A stretch of DNA of 37,189 bases from Alistipes sp. (GCA_017654125.1 JAFNYX010000086.1:1-37189), one strand, 5' to 3'. Shown: positions 9,929-19,441, counted from the stretch's first letter. Notes: generated by a model not told the origin, from the sequence alone. Program-made: numbers and translations.

Positions 9929-10180
9929 CGTGCAATCGGTCGTAAAAATCTATCGACATACTCGTTTCGGCACGAAATATGCACGTTTCGTTATGCACGC
10001 GAAAGCGCAGTTACAATAAGTAACTCTTTTCATTATTATTTTTGGGGCAGGGGCGTTGCTTGACGCCCTTGTTTTTATGTTTCATAATGCTTGCAGACAA
10101 CGTTTGCACCCGTAAGAGATGTTGCAAATGGTACATTTTGTGCGATTTTGGGATAGGCGAGCGCAACTCTAACCGAAAAT
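9929..10180. other. Non-coding stretch with small hairpins before lon
   Basis: No convincing gene is seen here. The stretch holds a 6-bp hairpin AGTTAC-aataa-GTAACT (10009-10025) followed by CTTTT, and a 9-bp hairpin CAGGGGCGT (10048-10056) with ACGCCCTTG (10063-10071) followed by TTTTT (10072-10076). The sequence ATGCACG occurs twice (9979-9985, 9993-9999) next to a CGAAA/TTTCG inverted repeat. The second hairpin resembles an intrinsic terminator, which would imply a short transcript between 9930 and 10076 or read-through from upstream. No matching promoter was found for such a transcript. Confidence 0.4.
10048..10076 (+). terminator. Possible second terminator upstream of lon
   Basis: A 9-bp stem with one G-U pair (10048-10056 with 10063-10071) and a 6-nt loop is followed by five T residues. 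It has the form of an intrinsic terminator but lies about 150 nt beyond the strong terminator at 9878-9928, so its purpose is unclear. Confidence 0.45.
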
Positions 10181-10211
10181 TTTCTTTTTCCGTTTATTTG
10201 TATTATCTTTG
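10181..10211 (+). promoter_or_regulatory. Predicted promoter of lon
   Basis: TATCTTTG at 10204-10211 matches TAnnTTTG. TTTC at 10181-10184 lies 19 nt upstream as a near-match -33 element. The lon start is 53 nt downstream of the -7 element. Confidence 0.7.
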
Positions 10212-10264
10212 TATGTTATATATACCCCTAAAATTAGATAAGAGAATATTAAGAGTAATAAGAT

Positions 10265-12691
10265 ATGTCAAAGAAAGTTGAAACAGAAGATATAATGGTA
10301 GATTTCGCTCCGGAGGTTCTCGACCGCAAGTACCAGACTATTCCGATTGTCACCTCGGGCGATGACGACACCATAGAGGAGGTTACGCTACCCGATGTAT
10401 TGCCGATTCTGACACTGCGCAGTTCGGTTCTCTTCCCGGGAGCTATCACCCCGATTACCGTCGGTCGCGAAAAGAGTATCGCTTTGGTGCGCGCCGTAAA
10501 TGCAGAGCAGGGCCTGCTCGGTGCCGTACTACAACGCAATGCAGAGATAGAGACCCCAACACCTGACGATATGTACCGCATCGGTACGGCTGCCCGCATT
10601 CTCAAAATCTTGGAGATGCCTAACGGAAATTTGACGGTCATCCTTTCCGGCTTGGAGAAGATAGAAATCGGTGAATACATATCAACTGAGCCATTCTTCA
10701 AGGCGAAAGTTACACCACTGCTAGATACGGCACCCGACAAGAACAACGTAGAGTTTGACGCACTTGTCGAGTCGATTCGCGACGTTGCACTCAATATCAT
10801 CAATATCTCACCTTCGATTCCGAAGGAGGCTACATTCGCCATCAAGAATATCGATTCGAAGCGCGGCATCGTAAACTTCATCTGCTCGAATCTCGAATTT
10901 ACGGACGACGACCGTCAGGCGTTGCTCGAAGCTCCGGGTCTATTGGCACGTTCGCGCAAGTTGCTCGAAATCCTGATTCGCGACCAACAGTTGCTCGAAC
11001 TCAAACAGAGCATCCAAGAGAAGGTCAAGACCGAAATCGACAAACAGCAGCGTGACTACTATCTGCAACAGCAGATGCGTACCATTCAGCAGGAGTTGGG
11101 CGAGGGCGAAGACGACGACATCGAGCGTCTGCGCGAGGCAGCAAAGAAAAAGAAATGGAGCGAGGCAACAGCCAATCTCTTTGCCAAAGAGGTCGCCAAA
11201 CTCGAACGACTGAATCCGGCTGTTGCCGAATATTCGGTACAGATGACCTATCTGCAACTGATGCTCGACCTACCGTGGGACGAGGTAACGAAGGATAATC
11301 TTGACCTCACGTGCGCACGCGAACAGTTGGATGCCGACCACTTCGGACTCGAAGAGGTAAAGGAGCGCATCTTGGAACATCTGGCCGTAATAAAGTTAAA
11401 GGGAGATTTGAAGTCGCCGATTCTCTGTCTGTATGGCCCTCCGGGAGTGGGAAAAACCTCGCTTGGAAAATCGGTCGCAACGGCTCTCGGTCGCAAGTTC
11501 GGGCGCATATCGCTCGGCGGTCTGCACGACGAGGCAGAGATTCGTGGCCACCGTCGCACGTATATAGGCGCAATGCCGGGTCGCGTCATAGAGACCATCA
11601 AGCGTTGCGGCTCGTCGAATCCGGTAATAATCCTCGATGAGGTGGACAAAATAACGGTCAGCAACCACGGCGATCCATCGTCGGCTCTGTTGGAGGTGCT
11701 CGACCCGGAGCAGAATACCACCTTCCACGACAACTATCTCGATACGGAGTACGATCTCTCGAAGGTGCTATTCATCGCAACAGCCAACGATATCGGCGCT
11801 ATAAACCCAGCGTTGCGCGACCGTATGGAGTTGATAAACATTCCGGGATACATACTCGAAGACAAGGTTCAAATCGGTTTGAAGCACCTGATTGCAAAAC
11901 AGTCGGAAGCACACGGCCTGAAAGAGGACGATATGGTAATTACGGCCGAGACCTTGCAGAAAATCATCTCTGAATATACGCGTGAATCGGGAGTTCGTGC
12001 GCTTGATAAGCACATCGCAAAGATTGCCCGTGCACGAGCAAAAAATATCGCATTCGAAGAGGAGTACTCGCCTGAGATTTCGGCGACAGATATCGAGAAG
12101 ATTCTCGGCAAACCAAAGTATCTCAACGAAGAGTACGAAATCAAAGATATGGTCGGCGTCGTAACAGGATTGGCGTGGACCTCCGTCGGCGGAGATATTC
12201 TATATATCGAGTCGTTGCTCACACCGGGCAAGGGCAAGTTGTCGCTGACGGGTAACCTGGGTGACGTGATGAAGGAGTCGGCGACCATCGCTCACGAGTG
12301 GGTAATGGCTCACCACGAGGAGTTAGGTATCAACAAGGAACTCTTCGAAAAATTCGACCTCAATATTCACGTTCCGGAAGGTGCCATTCCAAAGGATGGA
12401 CCATCGGCAGGTATCACGATGATTACCTCGATTGTCTCGACATATACGGGTCGCAAGGTGCGCGAGCGTATCGCAATGACCGGCGAGACAACACTACGCG
12501 GCAGAGTAACTCCTATCGGCGGAGTGAAGGAGAAGGTGCTCGCAGCAAAACGTGCGGGTATTCACACCATACTGCTTCCTGAGGAGAACCGCAAGGACGT
12601 TGAAGAGATTAAGCAAGAGTATGTCGCAGGGCTTACGTTCCACTACGTTCGCACTAACGACGAGGTACTCTCGCTGGCTCTTGAAAAATAG
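10265..12691 (+). CDS. lon: ATP-dependent protease Lon
   Basis: The 808-residue cytosolic AAA+ serine protease degrades misfolded and regulatory proteins. An N-terminal LON substrate domain (from about residue 40, LPDVLPILTLRSSVLFPG) is followed by a coiled-coil helical region (EIDKQQRDYYLQQQMRTIQQ), the Walker A GPPGVGKT at 391-398, a Walker B (VIILDEVDK), and the C-terminal protease domain. The catalytic pair is Ser714 (PKDGPSAG) and Lys757 (GGVKEKV), 43 residues apart as in other bacterial Lon proteins. It has its own promoter and heads a run of seven same-strand genes; kdsB begins 9 nt after its stop. Confidence 0.98.
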   Translation: MSKKVETEDIMVDFAPEVLDRKYQTIPIVTSGDDDTIEEVTLPDVLPILTLRSSVLFPGAITPITVGREKSIALVRAVNAEQGLLGAVLQRNAEIETPTPDDMYRIGTAARILKILEMPNGNLTVILSGLEKIEIGEYISTEPFFKAKVTPLLDTAPDKNNVEFDALVESIRDVALNIINISPSIPKEATFAIKNIDSKRGIVNFICSNLEFTDDDRQALLEAPGLLARSRKLLEILIRDQQLLELKQSIQEKVKTEIDKQQRDYYLQQQMRTIQQELGEGEDDDIERLREAAKKKKWSEATANLFAKEVAKLERLNPAVAEYSVQMTYLQLMLDLPWDEVTKDNLDLTCAREQLDADHFGLEEVKERILEHLAVIKLKGDLKSPILCLYGPPGVGKTSLGKSVATALGRKFGRISLGGLHDEAEIRGHRRTYIGAMPGRVIETIKRCGSSNPVIILDEVDKITVSNHGDPSSALLEVLDPEQNTTFHDNYLDTEYDLSKVLFIATANDIGAINPALRDRMELINIPGYILEDKVQIGLKHLIAKQSEAHGLKEDDMVITAETLQKIISEYTRESGVRALDKHIAKIARARAKNIAFEEEYSPEISATDIEKILGKPKYLNEEYEIKDMVGVVTGLAWTSVGGDILYIESLLTPGKGKLSLTGNLGDVMKESATIAHEWVMAHHEELGINKELFEKFDLNIHVPEGAIPKDGPSAGITMITSIVSTYTGRKVRERIAMTGETTLRGRVTPIGGVKEKVLAAKRAGIHTILLPEENRKDVEEIKQEYVAGLTFHYVRTNDEVLSLALEK

Positions 12692-12700
12692 CAATCGACG

Positions 12701-13453
12701 ATGAAGTTCATAGCAATCATTCCGGCACGATACGCCAGCACGCGTTTCCCCGCAAAGCCGCTCGCGATGCTCGGCGGAAAGCGTGTCATTGAGCGCGTCT
12801 ATGAGCAAGTGGCAGGAGTCCTGGATGATGCTGTTGTAGCAACCGACGACAAGCGTATATATGACGCAGTTCGTGCTTTCGGCGGCAAGGTAGAGATGAC
12901 ATCGGTGTCGCATCGTAGTGGTACGGACCGTTGTTGGGAGGCGTATTGTAAGCAAGGCGGAGTGTTCGACGTTGTGGTGAATGTGCAGGGTGACGAACCA
13001 TTTATCCAGCCATCGCAGTTGGAGGCACTGAAACACTGTTTCGAGAACCAAAATATTGATATTGCAACGCTCGTTAAGCCATTTACGGAGAGCGATGGTA
13101 TAGATGCACTCGAAAATCCGAACTCACCCAAAGTTGTGCTTGATAATGAAGGTCGCGCAATATACTTTTCGCGTTCGGTCATTCCATACCTACGCGGTGT
13201 GGAGCGAGAGTGTTGGCTCACCGAGCATACCTTCTACAAGCATATCGGTATCTACGGTTTCCGTCGCGAGGTGCTGCGCGCCGTGACACAACTGCCGCAA
13301 TCGCCGCTCGAAATAGCCGAGTCGCTCGAACAGTTGCGTTGGTTGGAGAACGGCTACAAAATCGGCGTAGGAATTTCGGATGTGGAGACCATCGGAATCG
13401 ACACACCGGAAGATTTGGCACGCGCCGAAGAGTGGTTGAAAAGAATAGGATAA
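12701..13453 (+). CDS. kdsB: 3-deoxy-manno-octulosonate cytidylyltransferase (CMP-Kdo synthetase)
   Basis: The 250-residue cytosolic enzyme activates Kdo with CTP to CMP-Kdo for the LPS inner core. The N-terminus IIPARYASTRFPAKPLAMLGG is the nucleotidyltransferase signature loop. VVNVQGDEPFI holds the family QGDEP motif with a metal-binding aspartate, and YFSRSVIPY and HIGIYGFRR are further KdsB markers. Length is normal. It follows lon by 9 nt; the Kdo-8-phosphate synthase gene lies two genes downstream. The phosphatase KdsC and isomerase KdsD are not in this window. Confidence 0.97.
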   Translation: MKFIAIIPARYASTRFPAKPLAMLGGKRVIERVYEQVAGVLDDAVVATDDKRIYDAVRAFGGKVEMTSVSHRSGTDRCWEAYCKQGGVFDVVVNVQGDEPFIQPSQLEALKHCFENQNIDIATLVKPFTESDGIDALENPNSPKVVLDNEGRAIYFSRSVIPYLRGVERECWLTEHTFYKHIGIYGFRREVLRAVTQLPQSPLEIAESLEQLRWLENGYKIGVGISDVETIGIDTPEDLARAEEWLKRIG

Positions 13454-13497
13454 AAGAACAAACTAAAACAAAAAATACTACTAATACCGTCAAACCT

Positions 13498-15327
13498 ATG
13501 AAAAAGAGAATTTTGGCAGTTATGATGTTGCTCATCGGCAGCATAAACGCATCGGCAGAGTGGAAAATCGCAGGCGACCATATTCGTACAGAGTGGGCCG
13601 AGAAGGTGTCGCCAGAGAACGTATTGTCGGAGTATCCGCGTCCGCAGGCAGTACGCGCCGAGTGGCAAAATCTCAACGGTTTGTGGAACTACGCAATTAC
13701 CGAGCTGAACGCCGCAAAACCACAGGCATTCGATGGAGAAATACTCGTACCGTTTGCCATCGAGTCGGCTCTGTCGGGTGTGCAAAAGCCTCTGACCGAG
13801 AAGCAATTGTTGTGGTATGAGCGTGAATTTACCGTACCTACGAAATGGATGTCGCAACGCGTGATGCTCAACTTCGGTGCTGTGGATTGGAGTGCCGATG
13901 TTTATGTAAACGGAGTGCTCGTAGGCAGTCACACGGGCGGTTTCACGCCGTTCGGATGCGATATCACGAATGCGCTCAATAAGAAAGGCCCTCAGCAACT
14001 GACGGTGCGCGTATGGGACCCGACCGAGAAGGGTGAACAGCCGGTAGGCAAGCAGCTCACAAAGCGTGGAAATATTTGGTACACTCCGGTATCGGGTATT
14101 TGGCAAACTGTATGGATGGAGCCGCTTCCGAAGAGCAACCATATCGTAAAAATCGAGCCGAACTACTCGCTTTGCCGTAGCGAACTCCGCGTTCAGACCC
14201 TTTGCGCCAATAGCGAGGGTGTGATTACGGTCGAGGTGTTCGACGGAGCAGAGAAAGTGGCGGAGATATCGACTCCTTGCGGAGTAGAGGCAAAACTGCA
14301 CATCCCGAATGCGAAGTTGTGGAGTCCCGATACGCCGACGCTATATACGATGAAAATATCGCTCACACAGAATGGCAAACTAATCGATAGCGTCGAGTCA
14401 TATGCCGCGATGCGCGAGGTTGGCAAGGTGCGCGACGCAAACGGTCATCTGCGAGCAACTCTCAACGGTGAGCCAATATTCATGTATGGTCCGCTCGACC
14501 AGGGCTGGTGGCCTGACGGCTTATACACCGCACCGACCGACGAAGCACTCGCTTGGGATATCGAACTGACGAAGCGTCTCGGTTTTAACACTATTCGCAA
14601 GCACATCAAGGTTGAGCCGGCTCGCTGGTTCTACCACTGCGACCGTCTGGGCATGCTCGTATGGCAGGATATGCCGTCCGGCGAACAGGCAAGCAAAAAC
14701 GACTACTCGTGGGCACGTCACCAAATCAACGGTGGTTCAGATACGAAACTCACCGAGGAGTTCAAACGCAACTACTACAAGGAGTGGGGCGAGATTATCG
14801 ACTTCTGTCGCTTCTTCTCATCGGTTGTGGTTTGGGTGCCGTTCAACGAAGCATGGTCGCAATTCGACACCGAAAAGGTCGCCGAATGGACCTATACGCA
14901 GGACAATACCCGTCTTATAAATCCGGCCAGTGGTGGTAATCTGCGCGAGTGCGGCGACATCATGGATTGGCACAACTACCCTACACCTTGCATGGGTGTA
15001 CACCATGCAGACTACATCCTGATGCTCGGCGAGTATGGCGGTATTGGTTTCCCGGTGAAAGACCACCTTTGGAATCCGGATATGCACAATTGGGGCTACG
15101 GCGGTAACCGCAAAAGTATGGAGGATGTAACCAAAACGTATGTGAAATACGCGGAGATGTTGCTGCCATTCCTACCACAAGGTATGTCGGGTGCAATCTA
15201 TACTCAGACGACCGACGTGGAAGGTGAGGTGAACGGTTTCGTCACGTACGACCGCAAAGTGGTGAAGGTGGATGTACAGCGTATTCACGACATCAACAAG
15301 AAGGTTATCAACGCATTAGCAAAATAG
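13498..15327 (+). CDS. Secreted glycoside hydrolase family 2 protein
   Basis: The frame is open much further upstream, but the start chosen is the ATG at 13498: it gives a clean signal peptide (MKKRILAVMMLLIGSINASA) and avoids overlap with kdsB. The protein is 609 residues. An N-terminal galactose-binding-like sandwich (LNGLWNYAIT; VYVNGVLVGSHTGGFTPF) is followed by an Ig-like domain and a TIM barrel. The acid/base is probably Glu451 (WVPFNEAW) and the nucleophile Glu512 (LGEYGG). It lacks the long C-terminal domains of LacZ. The substrate is unknown; beta-galactosidase and beta-glucuronidase are both possible. It sits between kdsB and kdsA, with 44-nt and 9-nt gaps. Confidence 0.9.
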   Translation: MKKRILAVMMLLIGSINASAEWKIAGDHIRTEWAEKVSPENVLSEYPRPQAVRAEWQNLNGLWNYAITELNAAKPQAFDGEILVPFAIESALSGVQKPLTEKQLLWYEREFTVPTKWMSQRVMLNFGAVDWSADVYVNGVLVGSHTGGFTPFGCDITNALNKKGPQQLTVRVWDPTEKGEQPVGKQLTKRGNIWYTPVSGIWQTVWMEPLPKSNHIVKIEPNYSLCRSELRVQTLCANSEGVITVEVFDGAEKVAEISTPCGVEAKLHIPNAKLWSPDTPTLYTMKISLTQNGKLIDSVESYAAMREVGKVRDANGHLRATLNGEPIFMYGPLDQGWWPDGLYTAPTDEALAWDIELTKRLGFNTIRKHIKVEPARWFYHCDRLGMLVWQDMPSGEQASKNDYSWARHQINGGSDTKLTEEFKRNYYKEWGEIIDFCRFFSSVVVWVPFNEAWSQFDTEKVAEWTYTQDNTRLINPASGGNLRECGDIMDWHNYPTPCMGVHHADYILMLGEYGGIGFPVKDHLWNPDMHNWGYGGNRKSMEDVTKTYVKYAEMLLPFLPQGMSGAIYTQTTDVEGEVNGFVTYDRKVVKVDVQRIHDINKKVINALAK

Positions 15328-15336
15328 CAAAGAGAG

Positions 15337-16089
15337 ATGAAACCGATATTCATCGCTGGACCGTGCGTTATCGAATCGGCAGAGTTACTCGACACTGTTG
15401 CAGCAAAACTTTGCGAGATAAATGCATCGCTCGGCACCAATATCATCTTCAAGGCATCGTTCGACAAAGCCAATCGTACGTCGCTCTCCTCATATCGCGG
15501 AGTCGGCATCGAGCGCGGTTTACAAATGCTCGCCGATGTGCGTAGCAAGTACGGATTGCGACTGCTCACCGACATCCACGAAGCGTGGCAGGCTGCTCCT
15601 GCAAGCGAGGTCGTGGATGTGTTGCAGATTCCGGCATTCCTCTGCCGCCAGACCGATTTGTTGGTAGCGGCAGCCAAAACGGGACGCACGATAAACATTA
15701 AGAAGGGGCAGTTCCTTTCGGGCGCAGATATGCGCTATCCGTACGAAAAAGCAATCGAGTCGGGCGCATCGGAGGCGTGGCTTACGGAGCGCGGCAACTC
15801 GTTCGGATACAATAATCTGGTGGTCGATTTTCGCAATATACCCGATATGCTCAACATCGCACCACGCGTGATTATGGATTGTACGCATTCTGTTCAAAGA
15901 CCGGGTGCAGCAGATGGCAAGACGGGTGGCAATCGCGAATTTGTGCCGGCTATGGCATTGGCAGCCAAAGCATTCGGAGCAAACGGATACTTTTTCGAGG
16001 TACATCCCGAACCGGATGCAGCACTCAGCGATGGTCCGAATATGTTACAGCTCGACGACTTGGAAAGCGTAATAAAAGTTCTCATATAA
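15337..16089 (+). CDS. kdsA: 3-deoxy-8-phosphooctulonate synthase (Kdo-8-phosphate synthase)
   Basis: The 250-residue TIM-barrel enzyme condenses phosphoenolpyruvate with arabinose 5-phosphate to give Kdo-8-phosphate. The N-terminal IAGPCVIES has a cysteine (Cys10) where metal-independent KdsA enzymes such as E. coli have asparagine. With the His in DCTHSVQ and the Glu and Asp in EVHPEPDAALSD, this predicts the metal-dependent class. KASFDKANRTS and ADGKTGGNREFVP are further family signatures. It starts 9 nt after the GH2 stop, in the same run as kdsB. Confidence 0.97.
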   Translation: MKPIFIAGPCVIESAELLDTVAAKLCEINASLGTNIIFKASFDKANRTSLSSYRGVGIERGLQMLADVRSKYGLRLLTDIHEAWQAAPASEVVDVLQIPAFLCRQTDLLVAAAKTGRTINIKKGQFLSGADMRYPYEKAIESGASEAWLTERGNSFGYNNLVVDFRNIPDMLNIAPRVIMDCTHSVQRPGAADGKTGGNREFVPAMALAAKAFGANGYFFEVHPEPDAALSDGPNMLQLDDLESVIKVLI

Positions 16090-16144
16090 AACCGAGATAT
16101 ACACAAAAAACTATAAATCCAACAACCTTAAAAACCTAACAAAA

Positions 16145-17587
16145 ATGGCATTTTTTGATTTTATGGCTCCACCGGCACACAAACCACTTTTGCCGGAAGA
16201 GAAGATTGACAAGGAGTACAAGTCGATGCGCCTAAAAGTATTCTTGGGCATCTACTTCGGCTATGCTGCCTACTACTTGGTACGCAAAAACCTGTCATTC
16301 GCAACCAGCGGAATGATTGAGGACAATCTCATCGACAAACCCGGTGCAGGTATCGCAATGGCCGGTATTCCGATTGCGTATGCAGTGAGTAAGTTCCTGA
16401 TGGGTAGTCTCTCCGACCGTTCTGATGCACGCAAGTTTATGACCATCGGTTTGGTACTCTCTTCGTTGGTTATGATTCTTGCCGGCGTAGTTCCTTATCC
16501 TACCGGTGTGAATGGCAACTACTCGGTGACCGTCGGTCTGATGTTCGTATTTATGGCTCTGGCAGGTTGGTTGTCGGGTATGGGTTGGCCTCCATGCGGC
16601 CGTGTGATGTCGCAGTGGTTCTCGACCAACGAGCGCTCGTTCAAGATGTCGATTTGGAATACAGCACACAATATCGGCAACGGTACACTGGGACTGATTG
16701 TTATTGCAGGCATCGCTCTCTTCGGCGGAATGGGTATCGAGGAGTCGTGGCGAGCAGCATTCATCGCTCCGGCCGTTGTAGCTCTGTTCTTTGCAGGAAT
16801 GTGTTGGTGGTTCATTCGTGACACTCCCGAATCGTGCGGTCTGCCGCCTATCGAGAAGTATCGCAACGACCATACTGGCGCAAAGGCAAAGAAGGGTGAG
16901 GAGCAAAAGATTCCGTTCAAGCGTCTGTTTATTGACTACATCTTCAAAAATCCGACTCTGTGGCTTATAGGTTTTGCCAACATCTTCGTATATTTCATCC
17001 GTTACGGTGTTGCAGACTGGTCGCCTATCTATTTGAACGAGGTGTGTGGTATGTCTTTGGAGGATAGTTCGTTGGCATACACCATTCGCGAATACTCCGG
17101 CATTGTCGGCACGGTACTTTGCGGTTGGATTTCGTCGAAATTCTTCCAGGGCCGTTGCGCTCCGGTAAACGTAATCTATATGCTGCTCGTTGCCCTCGGC
17201 GTATTGGCCTACTGGCAGGCATTGCCGTTGGCCGAAATGATGGCAATGGATGTAAAATATATCGTATATGGATCGCTTGCGCTTATCGGCGCGGCAATCT
17301 ATGGCCCAGTGGCAATGATTTCCATTCAGGCGATTGCTATCGTTCCGAAGAATGCAGCAGGTACGGCCGCCGGATTTATGGGTCTGCTCGGCTATCTTGT
17401 GGGTGATGCCATCCTCTCGAAGATTGCATTCGGATACATTGCAGACAGTTCGCTCGGTTGGAACTTTACGTTTGTATGTTTCTTCGCGACCAGCATCATA
17501 GCAGCCGTAATTTGTGTGATTGCTTGGGGCAAAGAGAAGCGAATGATGGACGAGCGTTTGGCCGCTGCAAAAAGTGAGCAAAAATAA
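16145..17587 (+). CDS. glpT: Glycerol-3-phosphate / organophosphate:phosphate antiporter (GlpT-like MFS)
   Basis: The 480-residue inner-membrane protein has about 12 predicted helices and belongs to the organophosphate:Pi antiporter family. The substrate-binding arginines of GlpT have counterparts at Arg47 (GYAAYYLVRKN, helix 1) and Arg286 (VYFIRYGVADWSP, helix 7). The RYGVADWSPIYL phrase is closer to GlpT than to UhpT. MGWPPCGRVMSQWFSTNERS in the middle loop is also typical of the family. It sits between kdsA and ubiD, with no glycerol kinase or GlpQ nearby, so glycerol-3-phosphate as substrate is inferred only from similarity. Confidence 0.9.
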   Translation: MAFFDFMAPPAHKPLLPEEKIDKEYKSMRLKVFLGIYFGYAAYYLVRKNLSFATSGMIEDNLIDKPGAGIAMAGIPIAYAVSKFLMGSLSDRSDARKFMTIGLVLSSLVMILAGVVPYPTGVNGNYSVTVGLMFVFMALAGWLSGMGWPPCGRVMSQWFSTNERSFKMSIWNTAHNIGNGTLGLIVIAGIALFGGMGIEESWRAAFIAPAVVALFFAGMCWWFIRDTPESCGLPPIEKYRNDHTGAKAKKGEEQKIPFKRLFIDYIFKNPTLWLIGFANIFVYFIRYGVADWSPIYLNEVCGMSLEDSSLAYTIREYSGIVGTVLCGWISSKFFQGRCAPVNVIYMLLVALGVLAYWQALPLAEMMAMDVKYIVYGSLALIGAAIYGPVAMISIQAIAIVPKNAAGTAAGFMGLLGYLVGDAILSKIAFGYIADSSLGWNFTFVCFFATSIIAAVICVIAWGKEKRMMDERLAAAKSEQK

Positions 17588-17602
17588 GACTAAATAATAC
17601 TT

Positions 17603-19441
17603 ATGTATAAATCTCTCGCAGAGTTTATAGAGCGATTAGAGAGTGCCGGTGAGTTGATTCGCATCGGCACTCCCGTTTCGAGCGATTGTGAGATTGCCGA
17701 AATTACCGACCGTATGGTCAAAAGTGAAGGCGGAGGCAAGGCTCTGCTGTTCGAACATACCGACCGCGAGTTTCCCGTCATTACAAACATGATGGGCTCC
17801 GAGCGAAGGATGGCTATGGCACTTGGAGTGGAGCGATTGGAGGAGATTTCAACGCTAATCGAACAACTCGTACGACAAGCCACATCGCCAAAGGACTCGC
17901 TTGGCGACAAATTGCGAATGTTACCACTGCTCGGTGAGGTTGCAAAGTGGTTTCCGCGCAAGTCGAAACGACGTGGCGCGTGTCAGCAGGTGGTGTTGAC
18001 GGGAGAGGAGGCGTCGCTCGATCGACTGCCTATATTGCGAAGTCGCGCACTCGACGGTGGCCGATTCGTGACTCTGCCAATGGTTAATACTATCGACCCG
18101 GATACCGGCGTGCGTAATGTCGGAATGTATCGCATGCAGGTATTCGACGCACACACTACGGGCATGCATTGGCATCGCCACAAAACCGGTGCACGTCACT
18201 TCGAATCCTACAAACGTCGCGGAGAGCGGATGCCGGTCTCGGTGGCAATTGGTGGCGACCCCGTATACACGTACAGTGCAACGGCGCCGATGCCGGACAA
18301 TCTGGATGAGTATCTGCTCGCAGGAATGTTGCGCCACAAACCGGTAGAGTTGGTAAAATGCATAACCAACGACATATACATTCCGGCGGATTGCGATTTC
18401 GTCATTGAAGGATATGTCGATGTGCATGAGGAGCCCGTAGTAGAGGGCGATTTCGGCGACCATACGGGATTCTTCTCTCTCACGGACCTCTATCCGAGAT
18501 TCCACGTTACAGCCATCACACATCGTCGCGATGCCATATATCCGGCAACCGTTGTCGGCATTCCGCCACAAGAGGATGCCTACATATCGCAGGCAACCGA
18601 GCGTATATTTCTCGCTCCGATACGTCTCGTAATGCAACCCGAAATTATCGATATGACGATGCCCGTAGCCGGCACATCGCACAACATCGCTCTGCTCTCT
18701 ATTGCCACACGCTACACAGGACAAGCGGTCAAAGTGGCGCAAGGTATGTGGAGCGCAGGACAGATGATGTTCAACAAATATCTCGTTCTCACGCCTGCCG
18801 ACACACCTCTGCGCGACGCAAAAGCCATAGCGCGACTGATTCGCGAATGTAGCCCGAAGCGTGCTATCATTCGTGGCGAAGGCATATACGACGTACTCGA
18901 CCACGCAACCGCTACGTGCGGTTATGGCGGTAAGATTGCGCTCGACCTGACAAGCGCAACGGAGCAAGAGTGGCGTACGCCGAAGATTGCAAACGAAGTC
19001 TCTCTGCCGAAGGGTATAGAACATAGTGCGGAGCTGCTCGACGAGTGGAGTGTATGGATGCTCTTCGCCGACAATGAAGCCGAGGTAAGGGTCGAAGAAT
19101 TGGCTCGTACAAATGGTGTCGAGTGCAACTGCATCGCGCTGTTCGATGCTCGCGCAAAGGATTTGAGCGGAGAAGAGTTGTTGTGGCTCGCAGCTGCGAA
19201 TACAGACCCTGCGCGCGATGTCGCACTTTCAAGCGACGAGAGTACGGTAATTGTGGACGCTCGACCAAAACACCCAGGCAAAGCAGGCAATCCTGCACGA
19301 TTCCCGAATGTCGTGGTCTCCGACCCACAAACTATCGCGAAGGTCGACACACGTTGGCCAGAGTACGGATTAGGCGACTTCATCACTTCGCCATCGAAGC
19401 GTTACTGCCGACTGTTGCTCTCCGACAAGGCAGAATGGTAG
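17603..19441 (+). CDS. ubiD: UbiD-family (prenylated-FMN) decarboxylase, probably menaquinone-related
   Basis: The 612-residue protein matches the UbiD fold. It has the prFMN-site arginine in RNVGMYRMQ (Arg171) and the acidic cluster in EEPVVEGDFGDHTGFF (residues 276-291), which holds the conserved glutamates of the catalytic triad. Family members decarboxylate aromatic or unsaturated acids using prenylated FMN made by UbiX. In Bacteroidales this form is usually annotated as a menaquinone-pathway decarboxylase, but the true substrate is not shown by sequence, and no ubiX or men gene is in the window. It starts 15 nt after glpT. The C-terminal half keeps the normal domain order. Confidence 0.9.
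   Translation: MYKSLAEFIERLESAGELIRIGTPVSSDCEIAEITDRMVKSEGGGKALLFEHTDREFPVITNMMGSERRMAMALGVERLEEISTLIEQLVRQATSPKDSLGDKLRMLPLLGEVAKWFPRKSKRRGACQQVVLTGEEASLDRLPILRSRALDGGRFVTLPMVNTIDPDTGVRNVGMYRMQVFDAHTTGMHWHRHKTGARHFESYKRRGERMPVSVAIGGDPVYTYSATAPMPDNLDEYLLAGMLRHKPVELVKCITNDIYIPADCDFVIEGYVDVHEEPVVEGDFGDHTGFFSLTDLYPRFHVTAITHRRDAIYPATVVGIPPQEDAYISQATERIFLAPIRLVMQPEIIDMTMPVAGTSHNIALLSIATRYTGQAVKVAQGMWSAGQMMFNKYLVLTPADTPLRDAKAIARLIRECSPKRAIIRGEGIYDVLDHATATCGYGGKIALDLTSATEQEWRTPKIANEVSLPKGIEHSAELLDEWSVWMLFADNEAEVRVEELARTNGVECNCIALFDARAKDLSGEELLWLAAANTDPARDVALSSDESTVIVDARPKHPGKAGNPARFPNVVVSDPQTIAKVDTRWPEYGLGDFITSPSKRYCRLLLSDKAEW

Noticed and set aside
10042-10281. 79-codon open frame before lon
   Set aside because: It covers a hairpin with T-run, the lon promoter and the lon start; composition is not protein-like.
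13210-13497. N-terminal extension of the GH2 frame overlapping kdsB
   Set aside because: The extension would overlap the 3' end of kdsB by 244 nt and would bury the signal peptide that begins at 13498.
17921-19024. Long minus-strand open frame across ubiD (also similar ones across glpT, the phosphatase and the DUF5723 gene)
   Set aside because: They are antisense to well-supported genes, have no family features, and reflect codon bias of the true strand.
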